In this document: positions 16,062-26,490 of the stretch, piece after piece
Layout of the letters: each line of letters starts with the position of its first letter
Numbering within the stretch: the stretch's first letter is position 1
Assembly (NCBI RefSeq): GCF_001269345.1
Contig: NZ_CXOP01000002.1
Span: 992,853-1,056,852 of the forward strand
Length of the DNA: 64,000 bases
Direction of reading: 5' to 3'
Source of the DNA: Limnohabitans sp. 2KL-27
GTDB taxonomy: Bacteria; Pseudomonadota; Gammaproteobacteria; Burkholderiales; Burkholderiaceae_C
Position numbers and translations under genes: made by a program
Notes under the pieces: generated by a model
The model's database searches: none
What the model saw: only the letters and a program-made list of their open reading frames with translations
Told to the model about the DNA's origin: nothing

Positions 16062-18792
16062 TCAAAAGGATGAGTTTCTAGGCGCTGATTTGCCGTATCG
16101 CTGCAAAACCGAGATGCCAACGCCGCTGAGCAGACCCGATGCCAAAGCGATGAGCAGGGGCCACAGAGGTGGCGGCTCAAATTGAAGAGGACCTGACAGC
16201 CAAGGCCAATGGATGGCCAAAGCCAGAAAAAAACCGGCCAAGCCGATCACCCCGTAGGCCACGGCATTGGGGGTGTTCAGGCTGCGCCAGAACTGCCCAG
16301 CGCCTGCACGATTGGACAGGATCAAGGCGGCATTGCCGGTGAGTAGTGTGATGAACAGCATGGCGCGGGTTTGGGCTTCGCTCAAAGGTGCCATGAACAG
16401 CGGGTTGGCCAGCGCAGGTGTCCACAGCGTTGTCCAGGACGCCCCGTTTGCCCCCGGCCAGAGTTGTGCCAGGTAGAAGGTCAAGCCCACAGCGCCCAAC
16501 ACGCACAGCCCTTGCCCCAAGGCCAGGCCGATGGCTTGCGGTCCAAACAGGGCGGCACGGGTATCGCGGGGTGGCTGCTGCATCACGTTCGCTGCTGCGG
16601 GCTCGTTCTCGAATGCGAGGGAGCAGGCCGGGTCAATCACCAGTTCCAGCAAGGCCACATGCAGAGGCAGCATCAGGGGTGGCCAGCCCATGAGCATGGG
16701 GACCAGGGCCATGCCTGCGATCGGGAAGTGGATGGCAAAGATGTATTGCATGGACTTTTGCAGGTTGCCGAAAATGCGCCGGCCCAAACGGATGCCCCGA
16801 ACGATCGAGGCGAAGTTGTCGTCCACCAGCACCAGGTCAGCGGCTTCCCGAGCGACATCGGTGCCGCGTGCCCCCATGGCGATGCCCACGTGCGCGGCTT
16901 TGAGGGCCGGGGCGTCGTTGACACCATCGCCCGTCATGGCCACGACTTGGCCTTGGGTTTGCAGCGCTTGCACGATGCGCAGCTTCTGGTGCGGCGAGAT
17001 GCGGGCGCAGACGGTGACCCGCCGCAGCCGCTCGCCCAAAGCCACGTCATCCAGGCCCTCCAGGGCTTCACCGGTCAGCGTGTCCCCCGCGGGCAGTCCG
17101 GCTTGCCTGGCGATTTCTTGGGCGGTGGCTGGGAAGTCACCGGTGATGACGATGACCTGAATGCCCGCCGTTTGGCAGTCGGCCACGGCTTGGGCAATTT
17201 CGGGGCGCAAGGGGTCGGTCAGCCCGATCAGGCCCAACCACGCAAAGTCAAAGTCGTGGGGGCTGTCGGGGTAACTGTGGCCATCGAATTGGCTGTGTGC
17301 CACTGCCAGAACCCGCAAGCCTTGAGCGGCCATGTCCGCCACGCAGCCCAGCCAATGCTGCCGCGCTGCCGGATTCAGGTGACACAGGTCCATGATGGCT
17401 TCGGGTGCGCCTTTGGCCGAAACCACCTGCGGATCGGCCGGGTCGAATGCCCAGACATGCGACATCGCTTTGAGGCTGGGGCTGAGGGCGTAGGTTTGCA
17501 CCAACTGGCCTTTGCCGAATGCACGCTGCCCCCCGTTCAGATGGTGTTGGCCCATGGCGTGGAAGGCGGTTTCCATGGGGTCAAAGGGCGTGGGGGCACT
17601 GGCCAAAATGGCGTGTTCAATCAGCGGGTGGAAAGCCTCTGACAAGGGCGGTGCGCGATTCGGCGCAGCGCTGGCTTGGCCAGGTGCAGGTGTTGGCCAG
17701 AGCAGGGTGTTGAAAGGTTCTGCGCTGCCGACCGTTTTGGGGACGGCCAGTGCCGTCACCGTCATGCGGTTTTGCGTCAAGGTGCCGGTTTTGTCGGTGC
17801 ACAGCACGCTGATGGCCCCCAGCGTTTCGATCGCGGTGATGTGCCGGGTCAGCACGCCTTCACGCGTCAGGCGACGCGCACCCATGGCCGGAAACAGCGT
17901 GAGGACCACGGAATACTCTTCGGGCAGGATGGCCATGGCCAGCGCGATGCCCGACAGCAGAGCCGGCACCCATTGACCGGTGCGCCAGCCCAGGGTGAGC
18001 ACCATCACCACGCACAGCACGCCCACCAGACTGGCCAGCACCCGGACCAGTTTGGCGGTTTGTCGCTGCAAAGGTGTATCGGCTTCGCGTACCTGATTCA
18101 AGGCCAGCCCAATCTGACCGATCTGGCTGCGCATGCCGGTGGCTGTGACCACCAGTCGGCCGCTGCCGCGCACCACAAATGTGCCGCCGTGCACGCAGGA
18201 GGCTGTTGGCGGTTGGGAGGACAAGTCGCTGCCTGCCGGCAATGCCTGCACAGGGCTTTTGTCTACCGCGACCGATTCACCCGTCAACAGGGATTCGTCC
18301 ATTTGCAGGTTGTTGGCCTGCAGCAGCCAGCCGTCTGCGGCGACCCGGTCGCCTTCGGAGAGCAGCAAACTGTCCCCTGCGACGACTTCGTTGGCCGGAA
18401 TCTCTTGCATTTGCCCATCGCGCAGCACAGGCATGCGCTTGCGTGAGCTGGCGCAGGGCTTCGATGGCGGCCTCGGAGCGGCCTTCTTGGTAAAAGCTGA
18501 GCACCAGCACAGCCAGCACAAACACCGACAGCGTCAGTCCTTCTGCCAGATCACCCAGCAGCACGTACAGCAGCGCCGCGCTGACCAGCAAGGCGAACAT
18601 GGGCTGGCGCAGCGTGTCGGCCAAGCGTCGCCACACGGTGCGACGTGTGCCCTGCGCCACTTCGTTGGGGCCATCTTCTGCCAGCCGTGTGCGGGCCTGG
18701 GCTGTTGTCAGCCCTTGGGCGGTGTTAAGGTGTTCGGGTGGGTGATCGGCTGCCATGGTCATCGGCCAGTTTGAGAGCGCCCACGCCTGCAT
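16062..18792 (-). pseudogene. Cation-transporting P-type ATPase (P2-like), frameshifted
   Basis: Two overlapping frames encode one ATPase. The N-terminal part (18792 to about 18450) has the cation-ATPase N-domain (GLTTAQARTRLAEDGPNEV), the first membrane pair and SFYQEGRSEAAIEALRQL. The rest (about 18446 to 16062) begins RKRMPVLRDG and has the actuator TGES loop, PEEYS in membrane segment 4, phosphorylated Asp in DKTGTLTQNRMT (codon 17793-17795), TGDGVNDAPALK and the C-terminal membrane bundle. Homologues are about 900 residues in one frame. Joining them needs one base removed or two added near 18440-18455. Everything else is intact, so a recent mutation or a sequencing error are both possible. 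The transported ion is probably Ca or another divalent or monovalent cation. Confidence 0.8.
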
Positions 18793-18862
18793 GTATTGAC
18801 CGTCGTCAAGGCAAGCCCATGGTGTCGCTCAATGCCTGCCCCAGCCTGATCAAGGAGATCCC

Positions 18863-19474
18863 ATGAACCCCCAAATTCAGGAATTTTTGGACCGTATCCA
18901 GCAGCTGGAAACGGCCATTGAGCAAGAGGCCAAAAGCCGTCGCCAGCAGTGGCAGGCCGATTTTGAAGAGCACAAGGTGCGCTTTGAAAAAGAAGTGCTG
19001 GCCCAGCAAAAGCGCTTCAAAGAGGGTTTGCTCGGGTATGTGCTCACCGCCGATTGGCGGCATGTGCTGTGTGTGCCCTTCATTTACCCGGTGTTGCTGC
19101 CCATGCTGCTGTTCGATGCCTTCATCACGCTCTACCAATGGGTGTGTTTCCCCTTGTGCGGCATCCCCCGGGTCAAGCGCTCGGCGTATTTTGTGTACGA
19201 CCGCACGCATCTGGCCTATCTGAACTGGCTGGAAAAAATCAACTGCGCGTACTGTTCTTATGGCAATGGCCTGATGGCTTACGGCCGTGAGGTGGTGGCC
19301 CTGACCGAAAAATACTGGTGCCCGATCAAGCATGCCCGCCGTAGGATGCAGGCGCATGCGCACTACCACGGCTTTGCCGATTACGGCGACGCCGAAAACT
19401 ACCGCGCCGAATTGGCCCGTTTGCGTGAGGAACTCCGGCAGATGCGTGCCAGCGAGGCAGCACCCCCTGCCTGA
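18863..19474 (+). CDS. Conserved protein of unknown function with cysteine motif
   Basis: 203 residues; AAGGAGATCCC precedes ATG 18863. An N-terminal coiled coil (about 5-55, rich in Q/E/K/R) is followed by two short hydrophobic segments (HVLCVPFIYPVLLPMLLFDAFI and YQWVCFPLCGIPRV). Next comes a region with INCAYCSYGNG and KYWCPIKHA, and a C-terminal charged helix. The C-x2-C plus a later Cys and His could bind metal. I do not recognise a named family. It is divergent from the broken ATPase and 73 bases upstream of the MaoC-like gene. Confidence 0.75.
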   Translation: MNPQIQEFLDRIQQLETAIEQEAKSRRQQWQADFEEHKVRFEKEVLAQQKRFKEGLLGYVLTADWRHVLCVPFIYPVLLPMLLFDAFITLYQWVCFPLCGIPRVKRSAYFVYDRTHLAYLNWLEKINCAYCSYGNGLMAYGREVVALTEKYWCPIKHARRRMQAHAHYHGFADYGDAENYRAELARLREELRQMRASEAAPPA

Positions 19475-19547
19475 CCCCGAGGAATACCTTCGGCTTGTGT
19501 CACGTCATCGACACCCTGAGGACGCGCAGGTGAATAAAGTCAGGGCC

Positions 19548-20003
19548 ATGAAAACATTTGCAAACTTGGCCGAATTGGCCGCTTGTATTGGCCAGGATGT
19601 GGCGGCGACCGAATGGGTGACCATCACCCAGCAACAGGTCAACCAGTTCGCCGAGGCCACGGGTGATCACCAGTGGATCCACGTCGACGTGGAAAGGGCC
19701 CAGCAAGGCCCCTTTGGTGCCCCCATCGCGCATGGCTTTTTGACCTTGTCCTTGTTGTCTCAGTTCTTTGACAAAACCATTCAGGTCACTGCCAAAAGCA
19801 TGGGCGTCAATTACGGCCTGAACAAGGTCCGTTTCATGGCCCCGGTGCCGGTGGGCAGCCGTTTGCGGGCGCACCTGCATTTGCATTCGGCCACGCCCAT
19901 CGAGGGCAATGGACTGCAGCTGCAGTGGAACGTGACGGTCGAGCGCGAGGGCAGCGACAAACCAGTGTGCGCTGCCGAGTCGCTGGTGCGCATTTACGCC
20001 TGA
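19548..20003 (+). CDS. MaoC-like (R)-specific enoyl-CoA hydratase
   Basis: 151 residues from ATG 19548; GTG 19530 is a possible earlier start. It is a single hot-dog domain with the hydratase-2 motif FAEATGDHQWIHVD (catalytic Asp and His) and GPFGAPIAHGFLTLSLL. It hydrates trans-2-enoyl-CoA to (R)-3-hydroxyacyl-CoA, linking beta-oxidation to polyhydroxyalkanoate or other acyl pathways. It overlaps the end of trmL on the opposite strand by 10 bases. Confidence 0.88.
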   Translation: MKTFANLAELAACIGQDVAATEWVTITQQQVNQFAEATGDHQWIHVDVERAQQGPFGAPIAHGFLTLSLLSQFFDKTIQVTAKSMGVNYGLNKVRFMAPVPVGSRLRAHLHLHSATPIEGNGLQLQWNVTVEREGSDKPVCAAESLVRIYA

Positions 20004-20491
20004 GCACTCGGGCTTGGCGCAGGGCTGGCCCCGGCAAAGCCATGTTGCCGCCAGGCTTCGAACACGGTCACAGCCACCGCATTGGACAGGTTCAGGCTGC
20101 GCTGGCCTTCGCGCATGGGCAGCTTGATGCGCTGTGCCGGTGCAAACTGTTCGCGCAGCTCGGTTGACAGGCCCCGCGTTTCCGAGCCAAAGACCAGCCA
20201 GTCGCCTGGTGCAAAAGCCACACCGTGGGCAGCGCGGCTGCCACGTGTGGTCAGGGCAAACATGCGTTCGGGGTTGGGTTTTTCCTGGGCCAGAAATGAG
20301 GCCCAGTCTGCATGGCGGCGCAAATCGGCGTACTCGTGGTAGTCCAGGCCTGCGCGGCGCATGTGTTTGTCGTCCATCGAAAAGCCCAGGGGCTCGATCA
20401 GGTGCAGCGTGCAGCCGGTATTGGCCGCGAGGCGGATGACGTTGCCGGTGTTCGGCGGGATTTCGGGCTCAACCAAGACGATATGGAACAT
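19994..20491 (-). CDS. trmL: tRNA (cytidine(34)-2'-O)-methyltransferase
   Basis: 165 residues from ATG 20491 (the longer ORF reads into comF territory without similarity). SPOUT fold: N-terminal VEPEIPPNTGNVIRLAANTG and the SAM knot FGSETRGLS, IKLPMREGQRSLNLSNAVAV. It methylates the wobble ribose of tRNA-Leu. It lies 22 bases downstream of comF on the same strand and is probably co-transcribed. Confidence 0.93.
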   Translation of the reverse strand: MFHIVLVEPEIPPNTGNVIRLAANTGCTLHLIEPLGFSMDDKHMRRAGLDYHEYADLRRHADWASFLAQEKPNPERMFALTTRGSRAAHGVAFAPGDWLVFGSETRGLSTELREQFAPAQRIKLPMREGQRSLNLSNAVAVTVFEAWRQHGFAGASPAPSPSAQA

Positions 20492-20513
20492 GGCCGGTAT
20501 TGTGCCTTGGCCT

Positions 20514-21260
20514 TCAGGATTCGCCCCCTGTTTCGGTGCGTGCCAGCACCAAGGCGCTGACCTGCGCCGCTCCCGCTGCGCGCAGCACCCCGGCTGCCAT
20601 GTGCAGGGTGGCGCCACTGGTCATCACGTCGTCGATCAGCACCACCTTCTTGCCCCGTAACTGTGCGGCCCGCAAAGGCTCTACCGCAAAAGCGCCCACC
20701 AGATTGGCCAGCCGATCTGCCCGGGGCAAGGTGCGCTGCGAGGGTGTGTCGCGCGTGCGCAGCAGCATGCGGGCGTCGGCTTTGTGTGGGCTGAGTTGGC
20801 GGGCCAGCAGCCAAGATGGGTTGTAGCCGCGTTCGGCCAGGCGCTGGGCCGACAGCGGAATCGGCAGCACCCAGTCGGCTGCGTCCAGTGTGTCTTCGGC
20901 CAAGGGGGTGCTCAACATCAGGGTGGCCAAGGGTGCGGCCCAGCCGGGTTGCTGCTGAAACTTGAAGCGGGCGATCAGGTCCGACCAGGGCCAGGCATAG
21001 GCGGTGGCCGTCAGACACAGGGCCAGAGGAGCCGGTGTTTTCAGGCAAGCACCGCAGCGCTGTTCAGGGTGGGGCAAGGGCAGGGCGCAACTGGGGCAGC
21101 GGTGCTCGGGTTGGGCAAAGCGGCTGATGCAGGCCTCACACAACGGCGACTGGGGCCAGCTTTGGCAGATGGCGCAGCGGCTGGGCAGCCAAGCCCAAGC
21201 CAGGTCGGGGCGAGGCGACCAGAGCTTTGAGCCTATCCCTTGGAACCATTTGGGCCACAT
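20514..21260 (-). CDS. comF: ComF family phosphoribosyltransferase-like protein
   Basis: 248 residues from ATG 21260. An N-terminal zinc ribbon of four CxxC pairs or partial pairs (CAICQSW, LCEAC, RCPSC, RCGAC) precedes a type I phosphoribosyltransferase domain with VLIDDVMTSGAT. ComF proteins act in DNA uptake and recombination. It is divergent from the BioC-like gene with 83 bases between starts and upstream of trmL. Confidence 0.9.
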   Translation of the reverse strand: MWPKWFQGIGSKLWSPRPDLAWAWLPSRCAICQSWPQSPLCEACISRFAQPEHRCPSCALPLPHPEQRCGACLKTPAPLALCLTATAYAWPWSDLIARFKFQQQPGWAAPLATLMLSTPLAEDTLDAADWVLPIPLSAQRLAERGYNPSWLLARQLSPHKADARMLLRTRDTPSQRTLPRADRLANLVGAFAVEPLRAAQLRGKKVVLIDDVMTSGATLHMAAGVLRAAGAAQVSALVLARTETGGES

Positions 21261-21343
21261 GAAATCAATATACTGCCGCCACCCCCTGACCACAAGGCGA
21301 ACCTGTCGTTGGCCTGAAGCAGGGGACATCTTTCTCCTTGGCC

Positions 21344-22258
21344 ATGTCTGCACCTGAACGCCCCCCCTCACTCGACCCTGTTGCTGCTGCCCGTTGGTTG
21401 GCGCATCCGGTGGGCCAGGCTTCGCCCTGGTTGCACGAAGAAGTGGCCTCCCGCATGCAGGAGCGGCTGGATTTCATCAAGCTGCAGCCCGAGCGCTGGG
21501 TCCATTGGGAGCCATTGCGAGGCGGCTTGTTGGCGCAGCGGGCTTTGCAAAAGCGCTATCCAAAAGCCCAGACCTGGCTCTGCAGCGAGCGGGAGGGGGT
21601 GGCCCTGGCTGCGCAAAAGGCGGTTCAGGGGCGTTGGTGGCAGGCCGAGCGTTGGTGGGGACCCCGCGTCGAGCGGGGCTTGCCGCCGCACGGTCAGGCC
21701 CAGATGGTGTGGGCCAACATGCTGCTGCACACGTGTGCGCAACCTCAACAAATGCTGAAAAACTGGCACAACACCTTGGCTGTGGACGGTTTTTTGATGT
21801 TTTCGTGTTTGGGACCCGACAGCCTGCGGGAGTTGCGCGATGCCTATGCTCGGCAGGGCTGGCCCGAGCCCGCCCACGAGTTCACCGACATGCACGATTG
21901 GGGGGACATGCTGGTCGAGGCGGGGTTTGCCGAGCCGGTCATGGACATGGAGCGCATCACACTGACCTATGAGTCACCGCAGCGCATGCTCGACGACTTG
22001 CGGGCTTGGGGGCGCAATCTGAACGTCAATCGCTTTGCGGGTTTGCGGGGGCGCCTCTGGCGAGCACAGCTCGATCAGGCCTTGCTGTCACTGGCTCGGC
22101 CTGAGGCGGGTGGGCGTTTGTCGCTCAATTTCGAGATTGTGTATGGCCATGCGCTCAAACCCCGGCCACGCGCTGCCGTGAGTGCCCAAACGGAAATCGG
22201 TCTGGATCAGATGCGCCAAATGCTGCGCAGCGGCAAACCCATATCCGACAAAGTTTGA
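21344..22258 (+). CDS. BioC-like SAM-dependent methyltransferase
   Basis: 304 residues from ATG 21344 (TTG 21338 also possible). It has a type 11 methyltransferase layout: QMVWANMLLHTCAQPQQMLKNWHNTL in the post-motif region and GFLMFSCLGPDSLRELRDAY, both typical of BioC (malonyl-ACP O-methyltransferase). The glycine-rich SAM motif I is poorly conserved: the corresponding segment reads AQTWLCSEREGVAL. Similar proteins beside comF are usually annotated as BioC in Burkholderiales. The weak motif I leaves the activity open. Confidence 0.65.
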   Translation: MSAPERPPSLDPVAAARWLAHPVGQASPWLHEEVASRMQERLDFIKLQPERWVHWEPLRGGLLAQRALQKRYPKAQTWLCSEREGVALAAQKAVQGRWWQAERWWGPRVERGLPPHGQAQMVWANMLLHTCAQPQQMLKNWHNTLAVDGFLMFSCLGPDSLRELRDAYARQGWPEPAHEFTDMHDWGDMLVEAGFAEPVMDMERITLTYESPQRMLDDLRAWGRNLNVNRFAGLRGRLWRAQLDQALLSLARPEAGGRLSLNFEIVYGHALKPRPRAAVSAQTEIGLDQMRQMLRSGKPISDKV

Positions 22259-22352
22259 GTTGAATCAAAACCCCCGTTTATCTCGGGTAAAATCCGTCGG
22301 GTTTTAGCCAGAATGCTTGCCTCAAGAGTGTTAGGTTATTGAAAGTTGACGC

Positions 22353-22829
22353 GTGTCAAATCCAGCTTACCAGTTTGCACAAGAGTCCGGACCGGCCATT
22401 CAGTGGCAGTTGCGACGCAATTGTTCGGTAACACCTGCCCAGTTGGGTTGGCTTTACCTGTCTTTGTGTGTCGTGTCCTTGGGCATCGGTGTGTTCTTCT
22501 GGGTGCAAGGGGCCACTTTGGTTCTTGCGTTCGCAGGACTGGAAATTGCGTTGGTCGGTTTGGCCTTTTTGGCCTATGCCCGGCATGCGACCGATGGCGA
22601 GTGGATTTCACTGCAGGGCACCAGCCTGGTGGTGGAAAAAGAATCAGCCGGGCGCCGCGAGCGTGCAGAGTTTTCGCGTCAGTGGGTGAGGGTTGAGCCC
22701 AAATCCGGCGATCACAGCCTGATCGAGTTGTCAGGCCAGGGTCGTTCGATCGAGGTGGGGCGCTTTGTGCGACCCGAGTTGCGCCAAGTTTTGGCGCGAG
22801 AAATCAGAAGGGCATTGCGTTCAGCGTGA
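22353..22829 (+). CDS. DUF2244 integral membrane protein
   Basis: 158 residues starting at GTG 22353. Two membrane segments (about 31-51 and 55-74) are followed by a soluble C-terminal half with a conserved R-P-E-L-R near the end. DUF2244 proteins regularly precede coxB/ctaC in proteobacteria and are presumed to help oxidase assembly; no activity is known. It is the first gene of the oxidase cluster, and its stop is 77 bases before ctaC. Confidence 0.85.
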   Translation: MSNPAYQFAQESGPAIQWQLRRNCSVTPAQLGWLYLSLCVVSLGIGVFFWVQGATLVLAFAGLEIALVGLAFLAYARHATDGEWISLQGTSLVVEKESAGRRERAEFSRQWVRVEPKSGDHSLIELSGQGRSIEVGRFVRPELRQVLAREIRRALRSA

Positions 22830-22906
22830 TGTCCGGTGATGAACAGGGCCTGGCCTGGTTTGTCAATGGTGTGAGTTCAACAGAGTCTTGGAAGTTAGTG
22901 AGAACC

Positions 22907-24079
22907 ATGAAGAATATTTCCAACCAATTGGCTTCGCTGCTGTCGCGCGCGGGCATTTTTGCAGGCGCTTGGGTGGCTACCGCTGCACTTGCTGTCAATG
23001 ACTTGCCAGGCGGCCCTGCTGTCAACCAACTCAATTTGCATCCGCCGGTCACCAAAATTGCCGAAGAGCAGCAATGGCTGCATTGGTTCATGTTGATCAT
23101 CTGCACCGTGATCTTCATTGCCGTGTTTGCGGTCATGTTCTATTCCATCTGGAAGCACCGCAAGTCGGTGGGCCACAAACCTGCCACCTTCACCGAGTCC
23201 ATCACGGTCGAAGTGATCTGGACGGCTGTGCCTTTCCTGATCGTGATCCTGATGGCCTTGCCGGCCACCAAAGTGCTGGTAGCCCAAAAAGACACCACCA
23301 ACGCCGATCTGACGGTCAAAGTCACTGGCTACCAGTGGAAATGGGGCTATGACTACATCAAGGGCCAGGGCGAAGGTCTGAGCTACATCTCCACACTCGA
23401 TTCGTCGCAGCGTGCCATGTCCGACGCTGGTAAGCCGCAAGGCGACAACTACCTGCTCAAGGTTGACAACCCACTGGTGGTGCCTGTCGGTCAGAAAGTG
23501 CGCGTGATCACCACCGCCAACGATGTGATCCACGCATTTGCAGTGCCGGCCTTCGGTATCAAACAAGATGCGATCCCTGGCTTCGTGCGCGACACTTGGT
23601 TCCGCGCCGAAAAAACAGGTGATTTCTATGGACAGTGCCAAGAGCTGTGCGGCAAAGAGCACGCCTACATGCCGATCCACGTGAAGGTCTTGTCGGCTGC
23701 TGACTACGCTGCCTGGGTCGACACCGAGAAGAAAAAGCAAGCGGCCAAAGCCGATGACCCAGCCAAAGTCTGGGCGCTGGACGACCTCTCCAAGCGCGGT
23801 GAAAAGGTTTATGCGGCCAACTGCGCGGCCTGCCACCAGGCCAACGGCAAAGGTGCGGGTGCCATCAAGGCTGTGGACGGCTCTGCGGTCGTGCTCGATG
23901 CCGACAAGTCCAAGCAAATCGCGGTGATGCTGAACGGTCAAAACAACGGCGCCATGCCCGCATGGAAACAGCTGTCGGACACCGAAATCGCCGCTGTGAT
24001 CACTTACACCAAGAACAACTGGTCCAACAAGACCGGGCAAATCGTGCAGCCGGCTGAAGTTCTGGCCGCTCGCAAATAA
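22907..24079 (+). CDS. ctaC: Cytochrome c oxidase subunit II with fused cytochrome c domain
   Basis: 390 residues from ATG 22907. It has a signal peptide, two membrane segments (about 55-77 and 98-118), then the CuA cupredoxin domain with Cys244, Cys248, His252 and Met255 ([12 protein letters not shown]). A C-terminal class I cytochrome c follows with CAACH (Cys306, Cys309, His310) and a candidate axial Met350. It accepts electrons from cytochrome c and passes them to subunit I. The fused heme c marks a caa3-type arrangement, common in Comamonadaceae. Confidence 0.97.
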   Translation: MKNISNQLASLLSRAGIFAGAWVATAALAVNDLPGGPAVNQLNLHPPVTKIAEEQQWLHWFMLIICTVIFIAVFAVMFYSIWKHRKSVGHKPATFTESITVEVIWTAVPFLIVILMALPATKVLVAQKDTTNADLTVKVTGYQWKWGYDYIKGQGEGLSYISTLDSSQRAMSDAGKPQGDNYLLKVDNPLVVPVGQKVRVITTANDVIHAFAVPAFGIKQDAIPGFVRDTWFRAEKTGDFYGQCQELCGKEHAYMPIHVKVLSAADYAAWVDTEKKKQAAKADDPAKVWALDDLSKRGEKVYAANCAACHQANGKGAGAIKAVDGSAVVLDADKSKQIAVMLNGQNNGAMPAWKQLSDTEIAAVITYTKNNWSNKTGQIVQPAEVLAARK

Positions 24080-24111
24080 GCCGTACCGTATCCCAATCAA
24101 AGGAAATCAAG

Positions 24112-25728
24112 ATGAGTGCCGTTCTAGACCATCACGATCACGCCCATGACGACCACGGTCACGCGCCTGCGGGCTGGCGTCGCTGGGTGTATGCCACCAA
24201 CCACAAAGACATTGGTACCTTGTACCTGTTGTTCAGCTTTGCCATGCTCATGGTCGGCGGCGTCTTGGCGCTGGGTATCCGCGCCGAGTTGTTCCAGCCT
24301 GGCTTGCAAATCGTGAACCCTGAGTTGTTCAACCAGTTCACCACCATGCACGGCATCATCATGGTGTTCGGTGCCATCATGCCGGCCTTTGTGGGCTTTG
24401 CGAACTGGATGCTGCCGCTGCAAATCGGCGCGTCCGACATGGCCTTTGCCCGCATGAACAACTTCAGCTTCTGGCTGATGATTCCGGCCGCCTTGATGTT
24501 GGTGGGCTCATTCTTCATGCCTGGCGGCGCACCCGCAGCCGGCTGGACTTTGTACGCGCCTTTGACCCTGCAAATGGGGCCATCGATGGACGCGGGTATT
24601 TTTGCCATGCACATCCTGGGCGCTTCGTCCATCATGGGCTCGATCAACATCATCGTCACCATTCTCAACATGCGCGCTCCTGGCATGACTTTGATGAAGA
24701 TGCCCATGTTCGCTTGGACATGGTTGATCACCGCTTACTTGCTGATTGCTGTGATGCCTGTGTTGGCTGGCGCGATCACCATGACCCTGACCGACCGCCA
24801 CTTTGGCACCAGTTTCTTCAACCCCGCTGGTGGTGGTGACCCGGTCATGTACCAGCACATCTTCTGGTTCTTCGGTCACCCCGAGGTGTACATCATGATC
24901 TTGCCGGCCTTCGGCATCATCAGCCAGATCGTGCCTGCATTCGCTCGCAAGAAACTGTTCGGCTACGCCTCCATGGTCTACGCCACATCGTCGATCGCCA
25001 TTTTGTCGTTCATCGTGTGGGCTCACCACATGTTCACCACCGGCATGCCAGTGACGGGTCAGTTGTTCTTCATGTACGCCACGATGCTGATCGCCGTGCC
25101 CACGGCAGTCAAGATCTTCAACTGGATCGCGACCATGTGGCGTGGCTCCATGACCTTTGAAACCCCGATGCTGTTTGCGGTGGGCTTCATTTTCGTGTTC
25201 ACCATGGGCGGTTTCACCGGCCTGATTTTGGCCATGGCGCCGATCGACATCCAGTTGCAAGACACTTATTACGTGGTGGCCCACTTCCACTATGTGCTGG
25301 TGGCGGGTTCGCTGTTTGCGCTGTTCGCCGGTGTTTACTACTGGATTCCCAAGTGGACGGGCGTGATGTACCACGAGACACGCGGCAAGATCCATTTCTG
25401 GTGGTCACTGATCTCCTTCAACGTCACGTTCTTTCCGATGCACTTCTTGGGCTTGGCCGGTATGCCCCGTCGTTATGCCGACTACCCCATGCAGTTCACC
25501 GACTTCAACATGATCGCCTCGGTGGGTGCCTTCTTCTTTGGCTTTGCACAGGTTTACTTCTTCCTGTTCATCGTTTTGCCTGCCATGATGGGCAAGGGCG
25601 AAAAAGCACCGCAAAAGCCTTGGGAAGCTGCGGAAGGTTTGGAGTGGGAAGTGCCATCGCCTGCACCTTTTCACACCTTTGAGAACCCTCCGAAGCTGGA
25701 TGCCACCGCGACCCGCGTGATCGGTTGA
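24112..25728 (+). CDS. ctaD: Cytochrome c oxidase subunit I
   Basis: 538 residues, 12 membrane segments. AAGGAAATCAAG precedes ATG 24112. Heme-copper ligands and the cross-linked tyrosine region are in [17 protein letters not shown] and HHMFTTG; the proton-channel asparagines/aspartate are in [19 protein letters not shown]. It houses heme a and the a3-CuB centre where oxygen is reduced. A TGATG junction connects its stop to a small ORF. Confidence 0.98.
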   Translation: MSAVLDHHDHAHDDHGHAPAGWRRWVYATNHKDIGTLYLLFSFAMLMVGGVLALGIRAELFQPGLQIVNPELFNQFTTMHGIIMVFGAIMPAFVGFANWMLPLQIGASDMAFARMNNFSFWLMIPAALMLVGSFFMPGGAPAAGWTLYAPLTLQMGPSMDAGIFAMHILGASSIMGSINIIVTILNMRAPGMTLMKMPMFAWTWLITAYLLIAVMPVLAGAITMTLTDRHFGTSFFNPAGGGDPVMYQHIFWFFGHPEVYIMILPAFGIISQIVPAFARKKLFGYASMVYATSSIAILSFIVWAHHMFTTGMPVTGQLFFMYATMLIAVPTAVKIFNWIATMWRGSMTFETPMLFAVGFIFVFTMGGFTGLILAMAPIDIQLQDTYYVVAHFHYVLVAGSLFALFAGVYYWIPKWTGVMYHETRGKIHFWWSLISFNVTFFPMHFLGLAGMPRRYADYPMQFTDFNMIASVGAFFFGFAQVYFFLFIVLPAMMGKGEKAPQKPWEAAEGLEWEVPSPAPFHTFENPPKLDATATRVIG

Positions 25729-25733
25729 TGCCC

Positions 25734-25850
25734 ATGGCCCTGACCCCTGAACAAAGAAAAAGCAATGTCCGCCTGGGCCTGATCCTGGCCTCGGTGGCAC
25801 TGACGGTGCTGTTGGGATTCGTGGCCAAGTTGCTGTTGTTGAATTCTTGA
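25734..25850 (+). CDS. Small single-pass membrane protein in oxidase cluster
   Basis: 38 residues from ATG 25734 (MALTPEQRKSNVRLGLILAS onward); ATG 25728, overlapping the ctaD stop as TGATG, would add two residues and suggests translational coupling. Short charged N-terminus then one hydrophobic helix ending LLLLNS. Tiny proteins of this form between ctaD and ctaG in Burkholderiales are called cytochrome oxidase small assembly protein. The call rests on position and topology. Confidence 0.75.
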   Translation: MALTPEQRKSNVRLGLILASVALTVLLGFVAKLLLLNS

Positions 25851-25860
25851 AAGACCCTCA

Positions 25861-26490
25861 ATGAACCTGCGTGGTGAAAATCTGAAGATGGTGGGCAAGC
25901 TGGCGGTGGTGACCGCGGGCATGTTCTGCTTCGGTTACGCGCTGGTCCCCATTTACAAGGCCATTTGCGAAATCACAGGCATCAACATCTTGTCGATATC
26001 CGAGACCCAGGTCCCGGGCAACGCCAAGGCGGGCAAAGCCGCTGAGGTGTTGCGCAACAGCCAGGTCGATACCAGCAGAACCATCACCGTCGAGTTCGAC
26101 GCCAATGTGCGCGGCCCCTGGGAGTTCAAGCCGGAAAAACGTTCCATGCAGGTTCACCCTGGCGAACTCAGCACCGTGATGTACGAGTTCCAGAATGTGC
26201 AAAACCGCCGCATGGCCGCTCAGGCCATTCCCAGCTATGCACCGCGCAACGCGGCCAACCACTTCAACAAGCTCGAGTGTTTCTGTTTCAACCAGTACAC
26301 CCTGGAGCCCGGCGAGAAAAAATCCTGGCCCGTCGCCTTTGTGATCGACCCCAAGTTGTCCAAAGACGTGACCACCATCACGCTGTCCTACACCTTCTTT
26401 GAGGTGGGCGGCAAAACGCCGGCGGCTCCGACAGCGCCATTGGCCGCTGCCGTTCAGCCCTTGCCCCTCAAGACAGGTCTGGGATCATGA
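25861..26490 (+). CDS. ctaG: Cytochrome c oxidase assembly protein CtaG/Cox11
   Basis: 209 residues. One N-terminal membrane helix (about 9-30), then a periplasmic Cox11 domain with the copper-binding CFCFNQYTLEPGEK motif. It delivers copper to CuB of subunit I. It begins 10 bases after the small membrane protein, and its stop overlaps the DUF2970 start (ATGA). Confidence 0.95.
   Translation: MNLRGENLKMVGKLAVVTAGMFCFGYALVPIYKAICEITGINILSISETQVPGNAKAGKAAEVLRNSQVDTSRTITVEFDANVRGPWEFKPEKRSMQVHPGELSTVMYEFQNVQNRRMAAQAIPSYAPRNAANHFNKLECFCFNQYTLEPGEKKSWPVAFVIDPKLSKDVTTITLSYTFFEVGGKTPAAPTAPLAAAVQPLPLKTGLGS

Noticed and set aside
18430..18460. Programmed +1 frameshifting in the P-type ATPase
   Set aside because: No slippery codon with stop or stimulatory element is visible, and this family is not known to use recoding; mutation or sequencing error is simpler.
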